Assembly (NCBI RefSeq): GCF_900105755.1
Contig: NZ_FNTQ01000001.1
Location: 2,728,001 to 2,792,000 of the forward strand
From: Streptomyces sp. Ag109_O5-10
GTDB lineage: Bacteria; Actinomycetota; Actinomycetes; Streptomycetales; Streptomycetaceae
DNA: 64,000 bases
Direction: 5' to 3'
Below are positions 18,731 to 27,370 of this stretch, piece after piece. The first letter of the stretch is position 1. Every line of letters starts with the position of its first letter. The position numbers and the translations under genes were made by a program. Under the pieces are notes generated by a model, which saw only the letters and a list, made by a program, of their open reading frames with translations, was not told the origin of the DNA and ran no database searches.

Positions 18731-18764
18731 CGGTGCCGTCGTGGCCGGTCGTCGTTGCGGTGGA
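18731..18764 (+). repeat. Repeat subfamily 2, partial copy C
   Basis: CGGTGCCGTCGTGGCCGGTC and the following GTCGTTGCGGTGGA align to copies B and D with several substitutions. It is in the same orientation as copy B and lies inside the inverted pair. Confidence 0.6.
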
Positions 18765-18862
18765 CAGAAGTGGTCGGGGAGTAGACCGTGCGGATTCATG
18801 CCGCGCGATGCTCGTCGACCGGCCCTGGGTCTTGCGGTACTGGAGTCCGTCGCTCCCTTTTC

Positions 18863-18909
18863 TCCGCCGCAACGGCGACCAACCACGACGCCGCTGCCCG
18901 GCGGTGCCG
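18863..18909 (-). repeat. Repeat subfamily 2, inverted copy D
   Basis: Reverse complement of copy B with only three mismatches over 47 bases. Together B and D could fold a 224-base loop. Confidence 0.7.
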
Positions 18910-18967
18910 GTCGCTCCCGCGTCTGCGGTCCCCGGGGCGCTGGGAACGGGGCGAGGTGCGGCGCAAA

Positions 18968-19006
18968 CCGCCGCCCCGCCCGGGCAGTGACCGGGCGGGG
19001 CGGCGG
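18968..19006 (-). terminator. Terminator downstream of glcP
   Basis: A perfect 16-bp stem: CCGCCGCCCCGCCCGG (18968-18983) against 18991-19006, with a 7-base loop. It lies 60 bases after the glcP stop. No T-run follows. Confidence 0.8.
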
Positions 19007-19065
19007 GGGATACGAGGAGAGGGGCAGCGGGGACTTGGCCCTTCTCCCCGAGTCGGGGGGCGGGC

Positions 19066-20484
19066 TCAGCCCATCTCCTCCAGGGACTTGCCCTTCGTCT
19101 CCTTGACGAACTTGAGGACGAACGGGATGGAGAGGGCCGCGAAGACCGTGTAGATCACGTAGGTGCCGGAGAGGTTCCAGTCGGCCAGCGACGGGAAGCT
19201 CGCGGTGATGGCCCAGTTGGCGATCCACTGCGCGGAGGCGGCCACGCCCAGGGCGGCGGCGCGGATCCGGTTCGGGAACATCTCGCCGAGGAAGACCCAG
19301 ACGACGACACCCCAGGACAGGGCGAAGAAGAGGACGAAGATGTGGGCCGCGACCAGGGCGGTCCAGCCCTGCGTGGACGGCAGCTTCCCGTCGACGAGGT
19401 GGTACGAGAACGCCCAGGCCTCCAGCGCCAGACCGACGACCATGCCGACCGAACCGATGAGGGCCAGCGGCTTGCGGCCGACGCGGTCGACGAAGATCAT
19501 CGCGATCACGGTGCCGATGATGTTGATGATCGACGTCGTGAAGGAGTAGAAGAACGAGTCCGTCGGGTCGACGCCCACCGACTGCCAGAGGGTCGAGGAG
19601 TAGTAGAACGCGACGTTGATGCCGACGAACTGCTGGAAGACCGACAGGCCGATGCCGACCCAGACGATCGGCTTGAAGTAGAAGGAGCCGCCGAGCAGGT
19701 CCTTGAACGTGGACTTGTGCTCGCTCTTCATCGCGTGTTCGATCTCGGCGACCCGGGCGTCCAGGTCGGCGCTCTTGCCCTCGACCTCTTCGAGGATCGC
19801 GCGGGCACGCTCACGCTTGCCGACGGAGAGCAGGAAGCGCGGGGACTCGGGGATCGCGAAGGAGAGCAGGCCGTACAGGACGGCCGGGATCACCATGACG
19901 CCGAGCATGACCTGCCAGGCCTCCAGGCCCATCAGCTTGCCGCGCTGGTCGCCGCCGGCGGCGTTCAGCAGACCCCAGTTGACCAGCTGCGAGATGGCGA
20001 TGCCGACGACGATCGCGGCCTGCTGGAAGGAGCCGAGGCGGCCGCGGTAGGCGGGCGGGGCGACCTCGGCGATGTAGGCGGGGCCGATGACGGAGGCCAT
20101 GCCGATGGCGAAGCCGCCGATGATCCGCCAGAAGGCGAGGTCCCAGAGCGCGAAGGGCAGTGCCGAGCCGACGGCGCTGATGGTGAACAGCACGGCAGCG
20201 ATCTGCATGCACCGGATCCGGCCGATCCGGTCGGCTATGCGGCCGGCGGTCGCGGCGCCGATGGCGCAGCCGATCAGGGCGACGGCGATGACCTGGGCGA
20301 GGGCCGCGGACCCGATGTCGTAACGGCTCCGGATGGCCTCGACGGCGCCGTTGATGACGGAACTGTCGTAGCCGAAGAGGAAACCACCCATCGCGGCCGC
20401 CGCCGCGATGAAGATGACATGCCCGAGGTGATCGGGGTGAGCCGTCCCGGCTCCTGACTGGGGTGCCTGCGCAGTGCTGGTCAC
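19066..20484 (-). CDS. glcP: Glucose permease GlcP (MFS sugar porter)
   Basis: A 472-residue sugar porter with twelve transmembrane segments. It has GGFLFGYDSSVINGA in helix 1, RIADRIGRIRCMQ after helix 2, PESPRFLLSVGKRERA in the central loop, QQFVGINVAFYYSSTL in helix 7 and VDRVGRKPLALIGS after helix 8. The sequence agrees with my memory of S. coelicolor GlcP, the main glucose uptake system of streptomycetes, which take up glucose without PTS transport. The GTG at 20484 has GGAG six bases upstream; the frame extends further without homology. It is preceded by a promoter with repeated elements and followed by a strong terminator. Confidence 0.93.
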   Translation of the reverse strand: MTSTAQAPQSGAGTAHPDHLGHVIFIAAAAAMGGFLFGYDSSVINGAVEAIRSRYDIGSAALAQVIAVALIGCAIGAATAGRIADRIGRIRCMQIAAVLFTISAVGSALPFALWDLAFWRIIGGFAIGMASVIGPAYIAEVAPPAYRGRLGSFQQAAIVVGIAISQLVNWGLLNAAGGDQRGKLMGLEAWQVMLGVMVIPAVLYGLLSFAIPESPRFLLSVGKRERARAILEEVEGKSADLDARVAEIEHAMKSEHKSTFKDLLGGSFYFKPIVWVGIGLSVFQQFVGINVAFYYSSTLWQSVGVDPTDSFFYSFTTSIINIIGTVIAMIFVDRVGRKPLALIGSVGMVVGLALEAWAFSYHLVDGKLPSTQGWTALVAAHIFVLFFALSWGVVVWVFLGEMFPNRIRAAALGVAASAQWIANWAITASFPSLADWNLSGTYVIYTVFAALSIPFVLKFVKETKGKSLEEMG

Positions 20485-20600
20485 AAGAAACTCCTCGGGC
20501 CACCGGCAACGCCGCCGGGGGTGGGGGGATGAGCCCTCCCAGGTCTGAGTGGCGCACATCCTCACACCGCTCACACCTGAAGGTAAAAGCAACGTTGCAG

Positions 20601-20673
20601 AGACTATGCCTTCAAGTTTCGAAGTCAATACCGGGTGCCGTGTGAAGTTGCAGACACCACGCAATGAAGTTGC
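20601..20673 (-). promoter_or_regulatory. glcP promoter with three phased direct repeats
   Basis: On the glcP strand, TTGACT (20628..20623) and TAGTCT (20606..20601) with a 16-base spacer make a good housekeeping promoter. GCAACTTCA occurs at 20673..20665 and again at 20651..20643. A degenerate TTGACTTCG at 20628 overlaps the -35. The repeats are 22-23 bases apart, about two helical turns. They look like an operator array on one face of the DNA. The binding protein is not known to me. Confidence 0.65.
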
Positions 20674-20706
20674 GTTCACTTCTTGAAGAAGAAGGGAAGA
20701 TGACGT

Positions 20707-20777
20707 GCCCCCAAGGGGCGCTGGGGGTACCCCCGGCCGAAGGCTGGGGGAGGAACTGCGCGAACAGCCACGACGTG
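20707..20777 (+). repeat. Dispersed hairpin repeat, long subtype (copy E)
   Basis: GGCGCTGGGGGTACCCCCGG, then CCGAAGGCTGGGGGAGGAAC and TGCGCGAACAGCCACGACG. It is nearly identical to the complement of 3781-3857 and to 54244-54304. It sits between the glcP promoter region and the smc stop. Confidence 0.75.
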
Positions 20778-20808
20778 CCCGCAACGAAGGGGTCGCCGGG
20801 AGCCGGGG

Positions 20809-23800
20809 TCAGCGAAGCCGCTGGCTGATGACCTTCGACACACCGTCGCCCTGCATGGAGACGCCGTACAGCGCGTCGGCGACCTCCATCGTGCGCTTCT
20901 GGTGCGTGATCACGATGAGCTGGGACGACTCCTGGAGCTCCTGCATGATCCGGATCAGCCGCTGCAGGTTGGTGTCGTCCAGGGCCGCCTCGACCTCGTC
21001 CATGACGTAGAAGGGGCTGGGGCGCGCCTTGAAGATCGACACCAGCATCGCGACGGCGGTCAGCGAGCGTTCGCCACCCGACAGCAGGGAGAGCCGCTTG
21101 ACCTTCTTGCCCGGCGGCCGGGCCTCGACGTCCACGCCCGTGGTGAGCATGTTGTCGGGGTCGGTGAGGATCAGCCGTCCCTCGCCGCCCGGGAACAGCC
21201 GGCTGAAGACGCCCTCGAACTCCCTCGCCGTGTCCCGGTACGCCTCCGTGAAGACCTGCTCGACGCGCTCGTCGACCTCCTTGACGACCTGGAGCAGGTC
21301 GGCGCGGGTCTTCTTCAGGTCCTCCAGCTGCTCGCTGAGGAACTTGTGCCGTTCCTCGAGGGCCGCGAACTCCTCCAGGGCCAACGGGTTGACCTTGCCG
21401 AGCTGCTGGTAGGCCCGCTCGGCCGCCTTGAGCCGGCGCTCCTGCTCGGCCCGGTGGAAGGACTTCGGCTGGTTGCGCGGGTGCTCGGGGTCGTCCGGCA
21501 GCACCTCGCCCTCGGCGGGGGGCGAGGGTGGCACGAGCTGGTGCGGGCCGTACTCCTCCACGAGCCCGGCCGGTTCGACACCGAGTTCCTCCAGCGCCTT
21601 GGTCTCCAGCTGCTCGATCCGCAGCCGCTTCTCGGCCCCGAGTACCTCGCCCCGGTGAACTGAATCCGTGAGTTTGTCGAGCTCCGCCTTGAGGTCGCGG
21701 CCGGCGTTGCGGGCGGCGGTCAGCTCCTGCTCGCGGCGGGCCTTCGCGGCCTCGGCCGCAGCACGTTCCCGCTCCGCCCGGCCGACCGAGACCTCGACGT
21801 GCGCGAGCAGCTGGCGCGCACCGGCGGCGACGGCCTCGGCGACCGCCGCCTCGTGCCGCAGCCGGGCCCGGCGCTGTTCGGCACGCGCGCGTGCCTCGCG
21901 TTCCGCACGGGCGGCACGGTCGAGGGAGTCGGCGCGGCCGGCGAGCCCCTTGACCCGCTCCTCGTGGGTACGGACCTGGAGGCGGGCCTCCATCTCGGTC
22001 TGACGGGCGTTGGCGCCGTCGGCCGCGAGGCGGTCGCGTGCCGAGGTGTCGGGCTCCTCCTCGACGGGCATCTCCTCGGCCACGGCGAGCCGCTCGGCGA
22101 GGATCTCGACCTCTTCGAGTGCCTTGTCGAGGGAGTCCTGGGCGCGGGCGGCGGCCGCCGTGGAACGTTCCGCCTCGCCCGCCGCGCCGCGCGCCTGACC
22201 GGCGAGGCGGCCGAGCTGCTGGGCCACGGCCGACTTCTCGCGGTCGGCGGCACGGCGCCGCTCGCCCAGCTCGTCGACGAGCGCCACGCACTCCTTGCGG
22301 TGCGCCTGGGCCGACTCCTGCGCGTCGGTCAGTTCCTCGCAGCGGACGGCTAGCTCTTCCAGCTCGGCGGCGGCCTCGTCGACGGAGGCCTGCACTTCCA
22401 GCAGGCTGGGGGCGCCGGCGGAGCCGCCGTGGGCGAAGTGGGCGCCGAGGAGGTCGCCCTCGGCGGTCACGGCGGTGAGGTGGGGGTGGCGGTAGACCAG
22501 GTCCTCGGCGGCCTCCAGGTCCTCGACCACGACGATGTTGCCGAGGAGGCGACGTACGGCGGGCATCAGGTCGGCGGGTCCGCGGACCAGGTCGGCTGCG
22601 AAGCACGCGGACGGGGGGACCGAGGTGGGTCGTCGGTCAGGTGCGGCGCCGTCATGGCTGGTCGCGAAGTTCCCCGCGCCCCTGTGGGGCGCTGCCGCGG
22701 CGTCGCCGAATTCGGGTGCGGGTGCGTCGTGGCTGGTCGCGCCGTTCCCCGCGGCCCTTCGGGGTGCCGCGGACCGGGGTGTTTCACGGTCGGGTGTTTC
22801 CGGGGCGCCGGCCAGCAGTAGTGCTGCCCGGCCGCCGTCCTGCTTGCGGAGCAGGCGGATCGCGTCGGCGGCGGAGGACGGGGTGGTCACCGCGATCGCG
22901 TCCGCTGCGGTGCCGAAGGCTGCTGCGAGGGCGACCTCGTGGCCCGGTGTCACGGTGAGGAGTTCTGCCGCCGGGCCCAGGATGCCGGTGAGGCGGTCGC
23001 GGGCGCCGAGCAGTATGCCGGTGCCGTCCTTGCGGCGCAGGCCTAGGGCCAGCGCCTCGTGGCGGGCCTGGGTCGCGGCGCGTCGGCGTTCCACCGCCGT
23101 GACGGCCTCGCGGGCCGCGGTCAGGGCCGCCTCCGCCTCGGCCAGCCGGTGCTTGGCCTCATCGTGCTGTCCGGCGAGTTCCTCGTCGCCGGCGTCGAGG
23201 CCGTCGACCTCCGCCTTCAGCGCCTCGTACTCCTCCTGCGCGGAGACCGCCCGTTCCTGGGCCTCGTCGCGGGCGGCGGCCAGCCGGTCGATCTCGGCCT
23301 GGGCGGACGCGGCGCGGGAGCGGGCCGCGCCCACCTGGCCGTTCAGCCGGGCCAGGCTCTCGCGGCGGTCGGCGATGGAGCGGGCCACGTCCTTCAGGCG
23401 CCGTTCTTCGAGGGCGAGCGCGCGCTCCAGCTCGGCCCGGTGCGCGACGGTGTCGTCCAGGGCGTGCTGGGCCGCCTCCAGGGAGGCCTCCAGCTCGGCC
23501 TCCTGCTCACGGATGCGGTGGGCCTCGCGCTCCATGTCCTCGGGGTCGCGGCCGCGGCGTTCCTCGGGGGGCGTGGAGGTGGCGCTCTTCACGCGGGCGT
23601 CCGCCAGTGAGATGGTGCCGCGGACCCGCTCGGCGAGCTGGGAGAGCTCGTACCAGGTCTGCTGGGCCCGCTGCAGGCGCGGGGTGAGCTGCCGTACCTC
23701 GTCCTCCAGGAGCGCCTCGCGCTGGAGGGCCTTCTTCAGTTCCTGCTCGGCGGCTTCCTTGCGTTCCTTGAGGGCGGCCTCGTCGGCGACCTCGGTCCGG

Positions 23801-24522
23801 AGCGCCTGGCGCAGTCGTACGAGGTCGTCGGCGAGGAGGCGCAGGCGGGCGTCGCGGAGGTCCGCCTGGATGACGGCGGCCCGGCGGGCGACGGCGGCCT
23901 GGCGGCCGAGGGGCTTGAGCTGGCGGCGGAGCTCGTCCGTCAGGTCCTGCACGCGCGCGAGGTTGGCCTGCATCGCGTCCAGCTTGCGCAGCGCCTTCTC
24001 CTTGCGCTTGCGGTGCTTGAGGACGCCGGCCGCCTCCTCGATGAAGGCGCGGCGGCCCATCGGGTCCGCGTGCAGGACGGAGTCGAGCTGGCCCTGGCCG
24101 ACGATGACGTGCATCTCGCGGCCGATGCCGGAGTCGGAGAGGAGTTCCTGGATGTCGAGGAGGCGGCAGGTGTCGCCGTTGATCTGGTATTCGCTGCCGC
24201 CGTTGCGGAACATGATCCGCGTGATGGTGACCTCGGCGTACTCGATGGGCAGCGCGCCGTCGGAGTTGTCGATGGTCAGGGACACCTCGGCGCGGCCCAG
24301 CGGGGGACGCCCGGTGGTGCCGGCGAAGATGACGTCCTCCATCTTGCCGCCGCGCAGCGACTTGGCGCTGTGCTCGCCCATGACCCAGGTGAGCGCGTCC
24401 ACCACATTGGACTTGCCCGAGCCGTTCGGACCGACGACACACGTGATCCCCGGCTCGAACCGGAGCGTGGTCGCCGAGGCGAACGACTTGAACCCTCGGA
24501 GGGTCAGGGCCTTGAGGTGCAC
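20809..24522 (-). CDS. smc: Chromosome-segregation ATPase Smc with an unusual hinge insertion
   Basis: A 1237-residue SMC protein. Walker A GPNGSGKSN is at 31-39, the ABC signature LLSGGERSLTA and Walker B FYVMDEVEAALDD are near the C-terminus. Two long Ala/Glu/Arg coiled-coil arms flank a hinge at about residues 500-700. Smc with ScpAB loads near parS and aligns chromosome arms. Between the hinge halves, after ALLLAGAPETPD and before CFAADLVRGPADL, some 70 residues are low-complexity and contain two related peptides (AGNGATSHDAP and AGNFATSHDGA). These are encoded by two copies of the dispersed intergenic repeat. The reading frame stays open. Confidence 0.96.
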   Translation of the reverse strand: MHLKALTLRGFKSFASATTLRFEPGITCVVGPNGSGKSNVVDALTWVMGEHSAKSLRGGKMEDVIFAGTTGRPPLGRAEVSLTIDNSDGALPIEYAEVTITRIMFRNGGSEYQINGDTCRLLDIQELLSDSGIGREMHVIVGQGQLDSVLHADPMGRRAFIEEAAGVLKHRKRKEKALRKLDAMQANLARVQDLTDELRRQLKPLGRQAAVARRAAVIQADLRDARLRLLADDLVRLRQALRTEVADEAALKERKEAAEQELKKALQREALLEDEVRQLTPRLQRAQQTWYELSQLAERVRGTISLADARVKSATSTPPEERRGRDPEDMEREAHRIREQEAELEASLEAAQHALDDTVAHRAELERALALEERRLKDVARSIADRRESLARLNGQVGAARSRAASAQAEIDRLAAARDEAQERAVSAQEEYEALKAEVDGLDAGDEELAGQHDEAKHRLAEAEAALTAAREAVTAVERRRAATQARHEALALGLRRKDGTGILLGARDRLTGILGPAAELLTVTPGHEVALAAAFGTAADAIAVTTPSSAADAIRLLRKQDGGRAALLLAGAPETPDRETPRSAAPRRAAGNGATSHDAPAPEFGDAAAAPHRGAGNFATSHDGAAPDRRPTSVPPSACFAADLVRGPADLMPAVRRLLGNIVVVEDLEAAEDLVYRHPHLTAVTAEGDLLGAHFAHGGSAGAPSLLEVQASVDEAAAELEELAVRCEELTDAQESAQAHRKECVALVDELGERRRAADREKSAVAQQLGRLAGQARGAAGEAERSTAAAARAQDSLDKALEEVEILAERLAVAEEMPVEEEPDTSARDRLAADGANARQTEMEARLQVRTHEERVKGLAGRADSLDRAARAEREARARAEQRRARLRHEAAVAEAVAAGARQLLAHVEVSVGRAERERAAAEAAKARREQELTAARNAGRDLKAELDKLTDSVHRGEVLGAEKRLRIEQLETKALEELGVEPAGLVEEYGPHQLVPPSPPAEGEVLPDDPEHPRNQPKSFHRAEQERRLKAAERAYQQLGKVNPLALEEFAALEERHKFLSEQLEDLKKTRADLLQVVKEVDERVEQVFTEAYRDTAREFEGVFSRLFPGGEGRLILTDPDNMLTTGVDVEARPPGKKVKRLSLLSGGERSLTAVAMLVSIFKARPSPFYVMDEVEAALDDTNLQRLIRIMQELQESSQLIVITHQKRTMEVADALYGVSMQGDGVSKVISQRLR
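22641..22694 (+). repeat. Dispersed repeat copy J inside smc
   Basis: GTCATGGCTGGTCGCGAAGT followed by TCCCCGCGCCCCTGTGGGGC matches the intergenic repeat core at 54382-54426. It lies antisense to smc and is translated in frame as part of the hinge insertion. Confidence 0.75.
22721..22769 (+). repeat. Dispersed repeat copy K inside smc
   Basis: GTCGTGGCTGGTCGCGCCGT then TCCCCGCGGCCCTTCGGGGT: a second, diverged copy in the same orientation as J, 80 bases away, also translated within the Smc hinge. Confidence 0.7.
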
Positions 24523-24660
24523 GCCGTGGGACTCTACCCGGCGCCGCTACCGCACTCCACGACCCCTCGCAACCTCGCGGTTTCGCGCATGAACATGCAG
24601 GGCACACCAGACGTTAAAGAAGGTGAAAGGATGCGCGGGGCTGGAACGGGGCGGGGGCGC

Positions 24661-24689
24661 AAGAAAGAAGGGACGCCGAGGCGTCCCTT
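24661..24689 (-). terminator. Terminator of the small coiled-coil gene
   Basis: On the leftward strand: stem AAGGGACGC / GCGTCCCTT (24689..24668) with a 4-base loop, followed by the T-rich run CTTTCTT. It lies between the 67-residue gene and smc, so the two are probably transcribed separately. Confidence 0.8.
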
Positions 24690-24763
24690 GCAAATCTTGA
24701 CAACTTAAGCGGTTGAAAGGGCTGCCCAATCGCCGCATGTGCTGTTGTGGAGCGATGCAGCGA

Positions 24764-24967
24764 TCAGGTGAGCGCAGGCTCCGCCTGGTTTGCGTCGATG
24801 CTCTCCATGATCCTGTCGGGAGAAGCGGCAGCCGTCAGCGCGTCGTTCTCTGCCTGGATCCGTACGAGTTCGGATTCGAGGTCCTGGACGCGCTGCTGGA
24901 GCCGTCGCATCTCGGCGAGGAGTCGCGGGTCGGAGCCGCCGACGTAACCGAGAAGCGCCTTTGCCAT
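24764..24967 (-). CDS. Small conserved coiled-coil protein
   Basis: A 67-residue protein, MAKALLGYVGGSDPRLLAEMRR followed by a heptad-like helix (LQQRVQDLESELVRIQAENDAL), hence a probable dimeric coiled coil. I recall this as a conserved streptomycete protein without known function. I chose the ATG at 24967 because GGAGG precedes it by about ten bases; upstream sequence in the same frame looks non-coding. It lies just upstream of smc but is separated by a terminator. Confidence 0.75.
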   Translation of the reverse strand: MAKALLGYVGGSDPRLLAEMRRLQQRVQDLESELVRIQAENDALTAAASPDRIMESIDANQAEPALT

Positions 24968-25349
24968 GATGGATGGTCCTCCACACTGAGTGACCGACCG
25001 AAGCGGTGTGGGTCGTGAGGGATTCGCACCCGCGATGCTTGACACATCCGAGTGTTTCTCGATGTTGCGCCATGCCAAACAGCTAAGGTGCGCGGGGCTT
25101 TCAGCGTCTCACCAAAAAGTTTGACGGTCAACACGATCACGCCCTGCATTGGGGGGCGAACCCGTAGTCGGGCGGCCCTGACCGGGCGGCGCTGCGACTC
25201 CCGCGGGGCCCTGAGGGCCTGGCGATCAGCTGTAAGTGCGGAGCCTGCCACGACACGCGGTTCTTGGCAACCACCAGGCCATTTCTGCTCGGGGCACATG
25301 CCGGTGGCACTTCGCTCCGCTTCCGCGCGCACGGCTTCACGGAGCGGGC
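24968..25349. other. Intergenic region upstream of the coiled-coil gene
   Basis: 382 bases less GC-rich than the surroundings. A leftward TTGACC near 25130 is a possible -35 without a clear -10. A short stretch around 25019-25075 looks like a tRNA T-arm (GCGAATCCC on the minus strand), but no full cloverleaf can be drawn. No gene seen. Confidence 0.35.
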
Positions 25350-25631
25350 TCAGCGGATGGCGAAGCCGTCGTAGCCACCCCGTGGTGTGTCCCAGATCTC
25401 GGTGACACCCTCCACCCGCCCGGGCGTGTCATCGCCCTGGAGCCAGTCGAGCAGCCCTTCGCAGCCCACCCGGGAGCCCTCCGCGACCACCTGGACGCGG
25501 CCGTCGCCCAAATTGAGAGCAAAACCACTCAGGCCCCCGATCTCCAGCGCCTTGGCCCGCGTGAACCAGCGGAATCCCACGCCCTGTACACGTCCGCGTA
25601 CCCAGGCGACCAGTCGCACATCGTCGCTCAT
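25350..25631 (-). CDS. acyP: Acylphosphatase
   Basis: A 93-residue protein with the acylphosphatase signatures [18 protein letters not shown] (phosphate loop containing the catalytic Arg) and [17 protein letters not shown] (catalytic Asn in the ALN segment). It hydrolyses acyl phosphates in the cytoplasm. Length is normal. ATG at 25631. It stands alone, divergent from the CAP-domain gene, and upstream of the smc region as often seen in actinobacteria. Confidence 0.93.
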   Translation of the reverse strand: MSDDVRLVAWVRGRVQGVGFRWFTRAKALEIGGLSGFALNLGDGRVQVVAEGSRVGCEGLLDWLQGDDTPGRVEGVTEIWDTPRGGYDGFAIR

Positions 25632-25819
25632 GGGTGCAACCTAACCGGCCAATGTCACTCGGGGCACTCCCTCGTCCAGCGGCATGCGGTACCGTCCCGA
25701 CCCAATGAATCTCATATGAAACTCACTCGATCGGGTGAGCCTGGTTGATCAGAAGGAGTCACGGGCCACACCGGCCCCTGGTCGACCCGACCGCGAGAAC
25801 GAGGGAAGAGGGCAAGGAC

Positions 25820-26977
25820 ATGGGACGCCACCGACGCCACGCCGCCGGCCGCGCCGCCACGGGCCACGCCACGGGGGTCACGGAGCACGACGGCTCGTAC
25901 CCGGGCGGCCACGACCCGCAGGACTCCTACGCGGGCCTTCGCTACGGCACGGGCACGGCGGCCTACCTGCGCCAGGAGGAGCCCCAGGAGGAGTACGCCG
26001 ACGCCGACGCGCGCAGCTCGGCCTACCTCTTCGCGAGCGAGGACGACTACGCCCGCTTCATGAACACCGCGGAGTTCCCGGTCGAGGAGTTCACCGCGGG
26101 CCGCGGCTCCTCCTCGGGCGGCGGACACCGGCGCCGCAAGAAGGCGGGGCGGCCCGTGGCCACCGGCCTGCTCGGGGTCTCCGCCGCGGTCGCCATCGGC
26201 ACGGTCGCGGTGGCCACCGGTCTGGTGCCCGGCCTGGAGAACTACAAGCTCGGCGGCGGCAGCAGCACGACCGGCGGCGAGCGGGTGCAGGCCGACGGCG
26301 CGCCCACCAACACGGCCACCGAGCAGGGCGGCACCTCCGGCAGCGCAGAGAGCCGCGGCACCGGCTCCTCGACCAGCCGTGACTCCCGGCGCTCCGCCTC
26401 GCCGGCCCCGTCGGCGTCGGCCTCGAAGTCCGCCTCCGCCTCCGCCTCCGTTTCCGCCCCCTCGTCCCCCACCCCGACGAAGACGGCGACCGAAAAGCCG
26501 TCGACCACCACGACGCCGTCCAAGAAGACGACGGCGAGCCCGAGCAGGACGGCCACCAAGGCGCCGGTGAAGACCGCCGCGCCGATCACCACCTCGCAGG
26601 AGGCGGTCGTCGAGGCCGAGGTGCTGAAACTGGTGAACGAGGAGCGGGCCAAGGTCGGCTGCAGCGCGCTGACCGCGAGCTCCTCGCTGACCCATCTGGC
26701 CGAGGCGTTCAGCGACGACATGGCCGCGCGGAACTTCTTCGACCACACCGACCCGGACGGCAAGACGCCATGGGACCGGGCCGCGGCGGCCGGCATATCC
26801 AACCTCGGCGGCGAGAACATAGCCCGCGGCCAGGCCACCGCCCAGGCCGTCATGGACGCCTGGATGAACAGCGAGGGCCACCGCGCCAACATCCTGAACT
26901 GCGACTTCAAGACCCTCGGGGTCGGCGTGCACCTCGGCGAGGGCGGGCCCTGGTGGACGCAGGACTTCGGCTACTGA
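25820..26977 (+). CDS. Membrane-anchored CAP-domain protein
   Basis: A 385-residue protein. The N-terminal ~110 residues are cytoplasmic (His/Arg then Asp/Glu-rich). One transmembrane helix follows (about 114-138, TGLLGVSAAVAIGTVAVATG), then a ~120-residue Ser/Thr/Ala/Lys linker. The C-terminal CAP/SCP-PR1 domain has VLKLVNEERAKVGC, HLAEAFSDDMAARNFFDHT, GENIARG and WMNSEGHRANILN. The two active-site-like His of the CAP cavity are present. Secreted CAP proteins in bacteria are of uncertain function. Start ATG at 25820 with AAGGAC before it. Confidence 0.88.
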   Translation: MGRHRRHAAGRAATGHATGVTEHDGSYPGGHDPQDSYAGLRYGTGTAAYLRQEEPQEEYADADARSSAYLFASEDDYARFMNTAEFPVEEFTAGRGSSSGGGHRRRKKAGRPVATGLLGVSAAVAIGTVAVATGLVPGLENYKLGGGSSTTGGERVQADGAPTNTATEQGGTSGSAESRGTGSSTSRDSRRSASPAPSASASKSASASASVSAPSSPTPTKTATEKPSTTTTPSKKTTASPSRTATKAPVKTAAPITTSQEAVVEAEVLKLVNEERAKVGCSALTASSSLTHLAEAFSDDMAARNFFDHTDPDGKTPWDRAAAAGISNLGGENIARGQATAQAVMDAWMNSEGHRANILNCDFKTLGVGVHLGEGGPWWTQDFGY

Positions 26978-27111
26978 GACAACCGCAGGTCAGCGCCCCT
27001 GCACCCGACAGCGATGTCACCCGAACGGCTCAACACGACATGTAGCCCACACGGATGAACTCCAAGCTGAGTACTGCCCCAATCCGAGGCAATCCGTGAA
27101 AGGCGAACCAC

Positions 27112-27300
27112 ATGCGCATTCGACGAATCCTCGCCGCCGTCATCGCTGCGGCAGCCCTCGCCGGACTCGGCCTCACAGGCGCTGTCACCGCCAACGCCGC
27201 CAGCCTCACCCCGGGTGAGTGCGAACAGGGCGGCGGAACGGTCAACTGGGCGAACAACACCTGTAAGGGCGGTATGTACGACGGGCAGATGGTCGACTGA
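27112..27300 (+). CDS. Small secreted peptide with two cysteines
   Basis: A 62-residue protein: MRIRR, a hydrophobic Ala/Leu core (ILAAVIAAAALAGLGLTGAV), and a plausible signal-peptidase site after TANA at residue 29. The mature part is about 33 residues (SLTPGECEQGGGTVNWANNTCKGG...) with two cysteines about 13 apart that could form a disulfide. AAAGGCG precedes the ATG. A good terminator follows (27313-27337). No family recognised; an exported signalling or defence peptide is possible but unproven. Confidence 0.72.
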   Translation: MRIRRILAAVIAAAALAGLGLTGAVTANAASLTPGECEQGGGTVNWANNTCKGGMYDGQMVD

Positions 27301-27312
27301 ACCGCACCGGGT

Positions 27313-27337
27313 GCCCCGCAGCCACGCGCTGCGGGGC
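27313..27337 (+). terminator. Terminator after the small secreted peptide
   Basis: GCCCCGCAGC (27313-27322) pairs perfectly with GCTGCGGGGC (27328-27337) over a 5-base loop. Confidence 0.75.
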
Positions 27338-27370
27338 GCTCCCGTGCGAGGACAGCCACCCCTGCCCCTT

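Noticed and set aside
18573..19106. Rightward open frames over the repeat-rich gap after the oxidoreductase
   Set aside because: They run through inverted repeats and a terminator and give Arg/Ala/Pro-rich peptides without motifs.
22535..24592. 685-codon open frame antisense to smc
   Set aside because: Low-complexity Ser/Arg peptide with no motif; smc on the other strand is unambiguous.
25019..25075. tRNA-like fragment near the coiled-coil gene
   Set aside because: Only a T-arm-like stretch can be drawn; no acceptor stem or anticodon arm, so it is neither a tRNA gene nor a demonstrable attachment site.
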